Shown here piece by piece: positions 16,715 to 24,631 of a DNA stretch of 64,000 nucleotides. Numbering within the stretch: position 1 is the stretch's first letter; each line of letters opens with the position of its first letter. A program made the translations under genes and the position numbers. This DNA is from Spongiibacter nanhainus (GTDB taxonomy: Bacteria; Pseudomonadota; Gammaproteobacteria; Pseudomonadales; Spongiibacteraceae). The notes beneath the pieces were generated by a model. It saw only the letters and a list, made by a program, of their open reading frames with translations, ran no database searches and was not told the DNA's origin. The stretch is taken from contig NZ_CP066167.1 in the NCBI RefSeq assembly GCF_016132545.1, forward strand, positions 1,019,001-1,083,000, in the 5' to 3' direction.

Positions 16715-18094
16715 ATGTCAAAGACACGAGTCGAGCGAGATAGCCTGGGTGAACTGGAGGTACCGGCCAGCGCCCTGTACGGTGCGCAAACTCAGCGTGC
16801 GGTGCAGAATTTCCCGGTTAGCGGCCGATCTATGCCCGAGTCTTTTGTGCGGGCCTTACTGCTGATCAAACAGGCTGCGGCGCGGGCCAATGCTCAGCTC
16901 AATTGCCTGGATGCACCCCTTGCCAAGGCCATCGACGGTGCCTGCCAGGCCCTGTTGGACGATGACGCACTGATGAGTCATTTCCCGGTGGATGTGTTTC
17001 AGACCGGCTCCGGCACCAGTTCCAATATGAATGCCAATGAGGTCATTGCCACGCTGGCAACCCGGGATCTCGGCGATACCGTCGGCGCCAACGACCACGT
17101 TAATTTTGGTCAAAGCAGTAACGACGTTATCCCCACTGCGATCCATGTCAGCGCCGCGCTGGAATTGGAAAACCGATTGTTGCCGGCCCTCTATCACTTA
17201 AGTGATGTGATTGAAGGTAAGGCGCTGACCCTGGACAAGTTCTGCAAAACCGGGCGTACCCATTTAATGGATGCTATGCCGGTCACTTTGGAGCAAGTCT
17301 TGCTCGGCTGGTGTGATCAGTTGCGGCAGGATATTCAGCGCCTCAAGGAGTGTCAGCAGCGGCTGTGCAAACTGCCTCAGGGCGGTACTGCGGTGGGGAC
17401 CGGGATCAACACCCACGAGGACTTTGCGGTGACCTTTGCGCTAAAACTGGAGGAGCTCACCGGCGTGAGTTTTGCCCGGGCCGATAATTTCTTCTCTCTA
17501 ATAGGCGGCCAGGACAATGCGGTGGCACTGTCCGGTCAGTTAAAAACCACAGCCGTCTCGCTAATTAAAATCGCCAACGATCTGCGCTGGATGAACTCCG
17601 GGCCACTGGCGGGCCTGGGAGAAATTACCCTGGAGGCACTGCAGCCCGGCTCGTCGATTATGCCCGGCAAGGTCAACCCAGTGATCCCCGAGTCGGTGGC
17701 GATGGTGGGAGCGCAGGTCATCGGTAACGATGTCGCCATTACCGTCGCGGGCCAGTCTGGCAACTTTGAACTCAATGTGATGTTGCCAGTGATTGCCGCC
17801 AACCTGCTGGACAGCCTCAATCTATTAAACAACAGCGCCACCTTGCTGGCCGACAAGGCGATTGCCTCGTTTGAGGTCAACGAGGACAAACTGCAGGAGT
17901 CCCTGGCCTCCAACCCGATTCTGGTGACGGCGCTGAACCCGGTGATCGGTTACGCCAAGGCGGCGGAAATTGCCAAGATGGCCTACAAAGAGCGCCGTCC
18001 GATTATTGATGTGGCCGAGGAACATACTGACCTGCCGCGCTCAGAGCTGGAGTCATTGCTGGATCCGGTCAAGCTGACCCAGGGCGGTGTGTAG
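16715..18094 (+). CDS. fumC: Class II fumarate hydratase
   Basis: A 459-residue cytosolic TCA-cycle enzyme that interconverts fumarate and malate without an iron-sulfur cluster. It has the fumarase/aspartase signatures: TGSGTSSNMNANEV near residue 97, KTGRTHLMDAMPV near 180, and the catalytic loop GSSIMPGKVNPVIPE near 311. Length is normal for FumC (about 460). The start follows AAGGAG at 16703-16708. It stands alone between the AraC-type regulator and the insertion zone. Iron-free fumarase next to an iron-uptake unit fits the general use of FumC under iron limitation, but no Fur site was seen here. Confidence 0.95.
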   Translation: MSKTRVERDSLGELEVPASALYGAQTQRAVQNFPVSGRSMPESFVRALLLIKQAAARANAQLNCLDAPLAKAIDGACQALLDDDALMSHFPVDVFQTGSGTSSNMNANEVIATLATRDLGDTVGANDHVNFGQSSNDVIPTAIHVSAALELENRLLPALYHLSDVIEGKALTLDKFCKTGRTHLMDAMPVTLEQVLLGWCDQLRQDIQRLKECQQRLCKLPQGGTAVGTGINTHEDFAVTFALKLEELTGVSFARADNFFSLIGGQDNAVALSGQLKTTAVSLIKIANDLRWMNSGPLAGLGEITLEALQPGSSIMPGKVNPVIPESVAMVGAQVIGNDVAITVAGQSGNFELNVMLPVIAANLLDSLNLLNNSATLLADKAIASFEVNEDKLQESLASNPILVTALNPVIGYAKAAEIAKMAYKERRPIIDVAEEHTDLPRSELESLLDPVKLTQGGV

Positions 18095-18249
18095 CCACGT
18101 TTAATTGGCTATTTGTATTTCAGGGTTGGAAGTGAGCAAGGACGCTAAGACGGAGCGCCCCTCTATTTGTGCAAAAGATGGTTGATACGATTGGCATGAC
18201 TGTCTCAGATTGGCAAAAAGCGGACAGTCAGAGCGGAGAAATTCTGCAG

Positions 18250-18330
18250 GCTCAGCGCTGGTAGCAAAGGCGAGCGTTAGCGAGTCCAGCCCGCGCCTTT
18301 TGCGGGCGATTTTGCCTACCTTTGTTATGT
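18250..18330 (-). repeat. attC-like site after the 18331-18714 gene
   Basis: Read on the minus strand, the 81-bp segment starts ACATAAC (18330-18324), directly after the stop codon of the gene. Inside it GGTAGGCAAA pairs with TTTGCTACC with one bulged G. The other core reads GCTGAGC (18256-18250), which departs from GTTRRRY. The centre holds CGCCCGCAAAAGGCGCGGGC, a further hairpin. It has the same length and arm design as the site at 21322-21402, so it is likely an attC with a decayed end. Confidence 0.5.
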
Positions 18331-18714
18331 TTAATTTACTCTTATGCCATTTTTATAAATATGCGTTTCGGTTTTATCGCCAGGACTAAACCAATGCTTG
18401 TCACCCACCCCTGATATTGGAGCATCGAATTTTCCATGCAATTTACCGTCTTGGTATTCAGCTCTCCAGTGAAGCAATGCACATGACATGAAACCACATT
18501 CACCACCGCAAACTGTAGAGTATGCCCTTCCTGTATAGGGATTTCCGGTACTTTTCAAAAAAGTAATACCATCTTTAAATTGCAGTTCCGAATCGGAGAC
18601 ACCCTGTAAATACTGTTTGCATTGATAGTTGACAAGGGTCAAATAAGAAGCCCCCAGCATTATCAACGTAATTACGACAAAGATCGTTGATTTGAATAAC
18701 TTCATTGCGATCAT
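18331..18714 (-). CDS. Hypothetical membrane-anchored protein, cassette-like
   Basis: A 127-residue protein with one N-terminal membrane segment or signal anchor (FVVITLIMLGASYLTLV, residues 12-28). The exported part is cysteine-rich (CKQYL, CGGECGFMSC) and contains NPYTGRAYSTVCGG and WRAEYQDGKLHGKFDAP, which look like degenerate MORN-type repeat units. No function is known. ATG at 18705 is an alternative start. It is AT-rich compared with fumC and ends exactly at an attC-like site, so it is probably an integron-type cassette gene. Confidence 0.6.
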   Translation of the reverse strand: MIAMKLFKSTIFVVITLIMLGASYLTLVNYQCKQYLQGVSDSELQFKDGITFLKSTGNPYTGRAYSTVCGGECGFMSCALLHWRAEYQDGKLHGKFDAPISGVGDKHWFSPGDKTETHIYKNGIRVN

Positions 18715-18884
18715 TTGTAACGAGACTGTAGATTTTCTAATTCGACAACCATAGAGTTTTCGGCCTCACGTCCTGTCATTTTCTGTCGATTTCCCTGTGT
18801 CGTTTCTACCCACCCACATTTTCCATAATCACCCATTGTCCGAAGCGGCGCCCATAGCAGACAGCTGATGGCTGTCACCGCCGG

Positions 18885-20444
18885 TCAATGCAGCGCCTGC
18901 CCATAGTGGGCGATTTTCTCGATATTGTGGACTAAACAATATAACCGCCATTGCCCCTGAACCTTGTTTTTGCCTCGTAGTGTGAAGCGGTTGAGCCGTT
19001 TGTTCGTGCCGATATTACCAAATACTGGCTCCACAACGGACATCCGATGGCTATAAATCAGTTTGCCATGGGGGCTATCAACGCGCCGCTTCATCCAGTC
19101 GGTGGCATTTCGCTGCGCGGCAAGGGTAAACGACACTTGTCGGCCATGCCCCTCGCGGGTGTCGGCGGAGGACGGATTGCGCATACAGTCGTGCTTTATA
19201 GGGCAGCGACGGCAATCGGTTAGCCGTCCCTCAAAGCTGTATTTAATCCGACCAGGTTCGTGGCTGCCCTCGTGATGCAACCACATCGACTTTCCAGCCG
19301 GGCAGACACAGGTCTTTTTCTTCGGATCGAAGTGGAACTCGCTGGCGGGGATCACCGCTTTCTGACCCTTTGCAGTATCTTGGTGCCGTTTGCCGTACTT
19401 TGTTTTCTGGTCTTTGAACTTGGGGTCGCGTTGCCGGAACTGGTTGTCAGGGATATAGGCATTGACCTTGTGGGCTTTGAGAAACGCGTTATTGGCTTCG
19501 TTAGAAAACCCAGTATCCGCCGTCACCACCACATTACCGTTAAACACTGAGGCATTTATACCGAGGCGTTTGAAGCGCTTATCGACGCAATTCAGCACGG
19601 GTTTGAGAGTATGGTGCTCCGCACCCTCGCCAAAGGCCTGGGCGTCGACGACGATCTGATGCTTCTTATCGACGGTGGCAATGCCGTTGTAGCCCTGGAT
19701 TGTCCCTTTGCTGGTCAGCATTTTGGCTGACTCATTGTCGGTAATGTTGCTTTTAACTTCCTTTGGCTTTTTACCCTGCCCCATCCGTGGGGCTGTCGTC
19801 TTTAGGAAGTCATTGATCCTTTTGTACTGTTTGTACAAGGTGACGGCGGCCTGCTCAGCCCGCTGCTTACGGGCTTTTTCATTGGGCTTACGGGCATCCA
19901 ATCGCTGGTGCTCTTTGATGTAATGCTGTATCTGCTTGCGCAGCTTGGCCGATTTCTGAGCGAGTTCGTTATGGGTACCCGAGTGTGTTTTGGCAGCATC
20001 GGAGGGCATTTTGCACCCATCTATGGCCAGTAGTTCGTGGCCCAGCAAGCCCTGCTGATCGCAGACCAATAACACCTGTTCAAATACCGACTCGATGGCA
20101 TCCGGGTAGGCGCTGACGAACTGTGCGATGCGTGTGAAGTGGGGCACCGAGTCACAGGATAGTGCTTTGAAAATAATATTGTGCTCGCACTGCCACTGAA
20201 TTTCCCGGCTCGAGGTAATGCCTTTGGAATACGCAAACAGGATAATTTTAAGCAGGATGGCAGGATCGTAGGCCTTTCGCCCGCCTTCGTCGTTATTAAA
20301 CTTCTCGTAGAAGACAGAGAGGTCGATATGCTGGTCAATCAGGTGATGAAGCGTGAACTCGAAGGTGCCGGGCTGTATTTGCTCTTCGAAATTGATCACA
20401 ACCATAGCGTCCTGGTTGTAGTCATAAGGCTTGAACTGGGGCAT
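18885..20444 (-). CDS. IS1182-family transposase
   Basis: A 519-residue DDE transposase. It opens MPQFKPYDYNQDAMVVINFE and has the N-terminal DUF772-like helical domain of IS1182 members. Catalytic-site candidates are the Asp in LLAIDGCKMPSDAAK (near residue 140), the Asp in VVTADTGFSNEANN (near 310) and the Glu in SVVEPVFGNIGTNKRL (near 470). A cysteine cluster (CVCPAG, CRRCPIKHDC) precedes the last motif. The frame is intact. The IS5-type element begins 32 bp upstream of its start codon, so its promoter or end may have been disrupted. The terminal repeats could not be identified. Confidence 0.93.
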   Translation of the reverse strand: MPQFKPYDYNQDAMVVINFEEQIQPGTFEFTLHHLIDQHIDLSVFYEKFNNDEGGRKAYDPAILLKIILFAYSKGITSSREIQWQCEHNIIFKALSCDSVPHFTRIAQFVSAYPDAIESVFEQVLLVCDQQGLLGHELLAIDGCKMPSDAAKTHSGTHNELAQKSAKLRKQIQHYIKEHQRLDARKPNEKARKQRAEQAAVTLYKQYKRINDFLKTTAPRMGQGKKPKEVKSNITDNESAKMLTSKGTIQGYNGIATVDKKHQIVVDAQAFGEGAEHHTLKPVLNCVDKRFKRLGINASVFNGNVVVTADTGFSNEANNAFLKAHKVNAYIPDNQFRQRDPKFKDQKTKYGKRHQDTAKGQKAVIPASEFHFDPKKKTCVCPAGKSMWLHHEGSHEPGRIKYSFEGRLTDCRRCPIKHDCMRNPSSADTREGHGRQVSFTLAAQRNATDWMKRRVDSPHGKLIYSHRMSVVEPVFGNIGTNKRLNRFTLRGKNKVQGQWRLYCLVHNIEKIAHYGQALH

Positions 20445-20476
20445 GCTGTCACTCCTTGGACTAAGCCCTTATCCTA

Positions 20477-21284
20477 GGGCCTGTTCACACTAATTTCTGT
20501 ATAATTGCCGGATGGAAATTACAGCGCAACAATTCAAAATTATCGAAAATTTGCTGCCGATTCCGCGTGGCAACGTAAAAATAGCTAACCTGCAAGTGCT
20601 TAATGCGGTGCTTTATGTCGCAGAGCATGGCTGCAAATGGCGAGGTTTGCCAAAGAAATTTGGCCGTTGGCACAGCATTTACATGCGCGCTAATCGCTGG
20701 GCAAAACAGGGTGTCCTGGATGATGTGTTTCTTGCTCTTCAAGACAACGACATCATCAATATTCAGGTTGACCATGTTTCCCTCGATTCCACCGCTGTCA
20801 AAGTCCACCCAGATGGCACCGGCGCATTAAAAAAAACGGTCCTCAATCTATCGGCAAGTCGCGAGCAGGATGGACTACCAAAATTCATATGGTTGCAGCC
20901 GGCTACAACCGCGCTGTAGCGTTTTCGTTGTCGCCGGGTCAGGCCGGTGATGCACCAGAAGGCCGAAAACTGCTGAAAAGCCTTGAAAACTGCGGCTGGG
21001 AAGGCACACAGGTCATCATGGACAAAGCCTATGAAGGCGATGAAACTCGCCAACTGGTCTTTGATCTCGGTATGACACCGGTTGTCCCTCCGAAATGCAA
21101 TCGCTTGAGTATTTGGGAATACGACAGAGAAGTGTACAGAAAGCGTAACGAGGTCGAGAGGTTGTTCCGTCGCCTGAAAGGCTTTCGACGGATTTTCTCT
21201 CGATTCGATAAGCTCGATGTCGTTTTCAAGTTCTTTATTCATTTCGCATTGATCGTTGATACGCTAATTAGTGTGAACAGGCCC
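20477..21284 (+). mobile_element. IS5-family (IS427-type) insertion sequence
   Basis: The element is 808 bp, bounded by perfect 19-bp inverted repeats, GGGCCTGTTCACACTAATT at 20477-20495 and its complement at 21266-21284. The dinucleotide TA flanks both ends (20475-20476 and 21285-21286) as the target duplication, in a CTAG context. It encodes a two-frame transposase. It has inserted close to the start of the IS1182-type transposase gene, probably within that element's end. Confidence 0.93.
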
Positions 21285-21287
21285 TAG
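20512..21287 (+). CDS. IS5/IS427-type transposase made by -1 frameshift
   Basis: The first frame runs from 20512 to 20919 and the second is open from the slip region to 21287. A run of eight A (20829-20836) lies where the first frame reads LKK; a -1 slip there continues as KKNGPQSIGKSR then GWTTKIH, the usual IS5-family sequence. The fused product is about 258 residues. DDE residues are Asp in VSLDSTAVKVH (first frame), and Asp in IMDKAYEGDETR and Glu in RNEVERLFRRLKGFRR (second frame). The stop codon TAG at 21285-21287 lies outside the inverted repeat and is supplied by the TA target duplication plus the next G. The element looks functional. Confidence 0.9.
20829..20836 (+). promoter_or_regulatory. 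Slippery A8 frameshift site
   Basis: Eight A residues followed by C join the two transposase frames. Reading AAA-AAA in the first frame and slipping back one base restores the conserved IS5-family sequence. Confidence 0.75.
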
Positions 21288-21321
21288 CAAAAAACGCTAC
21301 GTTTTAAGAGTTTTGCTACAG

Positions 21322-21402
21322 CTTGAACGCCCGGCGCAAGGGCGGTGTGCGCAGCACGCCGTCCCAGTGGCCGCAGGCCACGACTGCCGCCGCTTGTTAT
21401 GT
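21322..21402 (-). repeat. attC-like site after the 21403-21762 gene
   Basis: On the minus strand the 81-bp segment starts ACATAAC (21402-21396), next to the stop codon of the gene, and ends GTTCAAG (21328-21322), which keeps the GTT of the core. The inner arms GGCGGCA and TTGCGCC pair with one bulged G. The middle has strong hairpins (GTGGCCTGCGGCCAC). Length and arm design equal those of the site at 18250-18330. The IS5-type element lies only 37 bp beyond. Confidence 0.55.
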
Positions 21403-21762
21403 TTACGCACAGTGCTCAAAGCCTGATGACCCTTTGTCTATAGCCCAAGTAAACTTGAACTGAACACCATCAACTCGTTTTTCTGGGGTGTTTTCCCCTC
21501 CATAGTACAGCTTCTCTACTGTTTCTATAGCGGCTTTATCAAATACGCCTTTTGGTTCACTGCTCAGAACTCTAACTTCGGTTGTCTTACCACTCTTGAG
21601 GACTGAAAACCCCACCAGAACCCATCCCTCAATGCACTCCCGAAGCGCATCTTCAGGATAATTTGGAGCGACCTTTATCGTGGTACCAAGGCTTGCCATT
21701 GGTGTGCAAACCAAAAGAATGGCTAGCAGACGTGCGCCGAGCGCTGAGTTAGTAGAAAACAT
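21403..21762 (-). CDS. TonB C-terminal-domain protein, cassette-like
   Basis: A 119-residue exported protein with a signal peptide (ARLLAILLVCTPMASLG) followed by a small TonB C-terminal-type domain: APNYPEDALRECIEGWVLVG, FSVLKSGKTTEVRVLSSEP, and FDKAAIETVEKLYY. It lacks the membrane anchor plus proline-rich spacer of a full TonB, so it is not an energy transducer by itself; free domains like this are common small periplasmic proteins of unknown role. It ends at an attC-like site and its start overlaps a GTTATGT motif, so a cassette origin is likely. A second cysteine near the end (EHCA) may pair with CIEG. Confidence 0.7.
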   Translation of the reverse strand: MFSTNSALGARLLAILLVCTPMASLGTTIKVAPNYPEDALRECIEGWVLVGFSVLKSGKTTEVRVLSSEPKGVFDKAAIETVEKLYYGGENTPEKRVDGVQFKFTWAIDKGSSGFEHCA

Positions 21763-22193
21763 AACATTTTAATACCGAGCCAGCTCGGTTTCCCATTTCA
21801 GAGGTCATTTCTCACCCCCTAACTTATTGATTTTAAAATATACTCTCTAAGCGCTCCCAGAAAAAGCGAGACGGCTCGGTTTCCAGTACATCGAGTCCCC
21901 CTATCTAAGCGCGACCTCTCTCTAACCTATTGATATTCTTTTGGTTCGTTGAGCTTTGTACCTGCAATCCGTGCCATCAGAACCACAAACCGAGTCAAAA
22001 AGACAAAAACGGGAATTTTGGCTACACTGACTGTCCGCTAATGACCAGCAGCGGACTTTCACTCAGATAAGACTACCTAGTCCAATCTTGTCGCAAAGCC
22101 GGCAAAGCGAATAATCCAACCATTCGCCGATCTCTCAGATAACCCGCCTCTCATCCTTATGGGTGAACTAGCAGCTTTTAAAAGCATATAAAA

Positions 22194-22212
22194 ACCATTA
22201 TCATTAGCAATA
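22194..22212. promoter_or_regulatory. Possible Fur box upstream of a TonB receptor
   Basis: ACCATTATCATTAGCAATA contains ATTATCATT, half of a Fur consensus, with a weak second half. It is about 75 bp upstream of the receptor start at 22287. Weaker than the site at 13451. Confidence 0.35.
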
Positions 22213-22215
22213 TCG

Positions 22216-22233
22216 ATGTTGCTGCAGCAACAT
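22216..22233. promoter_or_regulatory. Perfect 18-bp palindrome upstream of a TonB receptor
   Basis: ATGTTGCTGCAGCAACAT is identical to its reverse complement. It lies 53 bp before the start codon at 22287, a position fitting an operator at the promoter or the 5' leader. No regulator gene is adjacent. Confidence 0.5.
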
Positions 22234-22286
22234 ATCTCAAAATAGCCGTCGCCCGCGTCCCAATCGCACACAATCCGGAACCCATC

Positions 22287-24569
22287 ATGATTAACAAGCA
22301 CACGATTTGCTGCTGTTGCTTTATCGCACTATGTAGCCAGCCCGGCCTTGCACAGCCAGGCCCGCCCGCCGATTCAAATGCCAAATTAGAAGAAGTTGTG
22401 GTAACGGGTGAAAAGATTCAGCGCAGCCTGATGGAAACCACTACCGCTATCAGCGTTTTTGACGGAGAAGGTATTGCCGCCCAGGGGGATAGAGACCTGG
22501 CTGACATGCTGCGTCGTGCAGGCAATACCACCTCTAATGCGGAGGGCGGTATCTCCATTCGCGGTATCTCCCAGGAGGGGGCCGGTGGCGGTACTGGCTC
22601 ACCGCTAATCAGCGTGCAGGTAGATGGCGTGACGCTGGATACCACTTCCCAGAGTGGCGCCAGCGCAGAGTTGTTCGATGTTGCCCAGGTCGAGGTGCTG
22701 CGGGGCGCTCAGTCCACCTCACAGGGGCGTAACTCCCTGGCTGGGGCGGTGGTGGTTTCCACCCGGGAGCCTGGTCGGGAGTGGGAGGGCCATGTGCGGA
22801 TGATCGTCACCGAACACGATGCCGGTAATTTTGCCTTTGCCGGTGGCGGGCCGCTGTCTGAGTCGGTGGCGTTTCGGCTTATTGGCATTGCTGATCGCGA
22901 TGACGGTTTTATCACCCACATGCCAGGGGGGAATCCCAACTTCGACCGTACCGAAGAGCAGATGGCAAAACTGAAGCTGGCTTACGAGCCGACCTTTCTC
23001 GACGGCTTTGACAGCTTGCTGACGGTGTCCAAGGATCGCCGCGATGGCCAGCCCGGCTACAATATCGAGCGCGGCGTGGCAGGCTCCGATCCGGACCAGC
23101 GGCGTACTTCCACAGTCAATGAGCGCACCCGCAGCTTGGTGGAAACCGAGCTGGTCTCCTGGCGCAACCGCTATGAGATTAATCCCCAGCTGACTGTCAC
23201 CAGCATCACCGCCTATATGTCCACGCACCAGGATTACCTGAGGGATTACGATGGCCTGGAGGACGACGGCGGCTATAACGTTATTCTCAATGACGGCCGC
23301 AATTTAACCCAGGAGCTGCGCCTTAACTTTACTGATATCGGTCCCTATACCGGGGTGGTGGGGCTGTATACCGGCCGTTTTAAAACCGAGAACTACACAC
23401 TGTCCGACGGGATTACCGTGCCTTCCAGTTACCTGCTGGGAGTGCCGCCCCAGGCGGATTTTCTCTATGCGGAAATCGATTTTGTCAGCGAGGAGTTTAC
23501 CGACGCCCGCAATATCGCCCTGTTTGGCGAGGTGGATATCGCACTGCCGCTGAACCTGACTGCAACCCTGGGGCTGCGCTATGACCGCGAGCGCCTGGAT
23601 GCCCGCAATCGCTTTGACTCCCTGCGCGGGGAGGCCTTCTTTAATGCCCCCGGTGGCCTGCAAAGCCTGCCGCTGCTCGGCGAACCCCTGTACGATCTGC
23701 TCGAGCTGGCCTTTTCCCAACAGCAGGGTATCGATATTTTACCCTTGCTGATTGCCAGCGGTGCGGCACCGGCCACCAGCGGCCTGCAGGGCGGCGAGAC
23801 CGAGTACTCGGCGCTGCTGCCCAAGGCGGCGCTGCGCTACGACTTTAACGATCAGTGGTCGACTTTTATCAGCTATGCCGAGGCCTATCGGGCCGGCGGG
23901 GTGGATGTGGACTCCTCCAGCGGCGAGGTGTTTCCCTTCGATCCTGAGTACACCTACAACTACGAGATCGGTCTGCGGGGCGACCTGCCTGAGCGCGGGC
24001 TGCAGCTGGCGGCCAACCTGTTTTACATCGAATGGGAAGACCAACAGGTGCCGGTGTTGCGGGGCCTGTTCTTCAATACCGAGAACGCGGCCAACTCGGA
24101 ATTGTACGGCGCGGATTTGTCCCTTACCTGGCAGCCCGTCGAAGCCTTGACCCTCAATGGCTCCTTTGGCTGGGTGCAGACCGAGTTCCTCAACTACACC
24201 GCCGAAGGTGAGGACTACAGCGGTAACGAGTTTATTTTTGCCCCGGATTTTACCGGCAGCCTGGGAGCGGTGCTGCGCCTGGGCGGCTGGATGGCCTCGG
24301 CCAATGTCTCCCACCGGGAGCACAGCTTTACTCGCCCCAGCAATATCGAGGATGAGTACTCCGAAGGGCGTACGCTTGTGGATGCCAGGCTGGGCTGGGA
24401 GGGCGATCATCTCAGCGCCTACCTGTTTGGCAAGAACCTCACCGATGAGGACTATATCACCGAGACCTATCAGTTCCGTGAAGGCTATATCGGAGCCGCG
24501 AGCCCTCGGGGTTACGCCGCCTACGGTCGTCCCCGGGAGCTTGGGGTGCAGTTGGAGCTGCGCTATTGA
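22287..24569 (+). CDS. TonB-dependent outer-membrane receptor
   Basis: A 760-residue receptor with a signal peptide (CCCCFIALCSQPGLAQ), the TonB-box-like EEVVVTGEK near residue 33, a plug with VEVLRGAQSTSQGRNSLAGA (near 140) and a barrel ending LGVQLELRY. The plug replaces the usual GPQGTLYGKN with GAQSTSQGRN, placing it in a subgroup often tied to siderophore or iron-complex uptake in marine bacteria, but this is not decisive. Two candidate operators lie upstream. The acyl-CoA dehydrogenase gene follows 62 bp downstream on the same strand, so the ligand may be a fatty or organic acid derivative. Confidence 0.92.
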   Translation: MINKHTICCCCFIALCSQPGLAQPGPPADSNAKLEEVVVTGEKIQRSLMETTTAISVFDGEGIAAQGDRDLADMLRRAGNTTSNAEGGISIRGISQEGAGGGTGSPLISVQVDGVTLDTTSQSGASAELFDVAQVEVLRGAQSTSQGRNSLAGAVVVSTREPGREWEGHVRMIVTEHDAGNFAFAGGGPLSESVAFRLIGIADRDDGFITHMPGGNPNFDRTEEQMAKLKLAYEPTFLDGFDSLLTVSKDRRDGQPGYNIERGVAGSDPDQRRTSTVNERTRSLVETELVSWRNRYEINPQLTVTSITAYMSTHQDYLRDYDGLEDDGGYNVILNDGRNLTQELRLNFTDIGPYTGVVGLYTGRFKTENYTLSDGITVPSSYLLGVPPQADFLYAEIDFVSEEFTDARNIALFGEVDIALPLNLTATLGLRYDRERLDARNRFDSLRGEAFFNAPGGLQSLPLLGEPLYDLLELAFSQQQGIDILPLLIASGAAPATSGLQGGETEYSALLPKAALRYDFNDQWSTFISYAEAYRAGGVDVDSSSGEVFPFDPEYTYNYEIGLRGDLPERGLQLAANLFYIEWEDQQVPVLRGLFFNTENAANSELYGADLSLTWQPVEALTLNGSFGWVQTEFLNYTAEGEDYSGNEFIFAPDFTGSLGAVLRLGGWMASANVSHREHSFTRPSNIEDEYSEGRTLVDARLGWEGDHLSAYLFGKNLTDEDYITETYQFREGYIGAASPRGYAAYGRPRELGVQLELRY

Positions 24570-24631
24570 TATGATCCTGTGCTTGCGCGCTGCCCGATAA
24601 CGGGGAGCGCCGGGCGACACAGGACATAACA

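Larger units (their letters stand above)
21763..22286. other. Intergenic region with imperfect direct repeats
   Basis: No gene was recognised. GCTCGGTTTCC occurs at 21783-21793 and 21874-21884, and CTAACTTATTGATTTT near 21819 is echoed by CTAACCTATTGATATT near 21922, so about 100 bp appears to be an old tandem duplication. A Fur-like site and an 18-bp palindrome lie in the part nearest the receptor gene and are listed separately. Confidence 0.5.
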
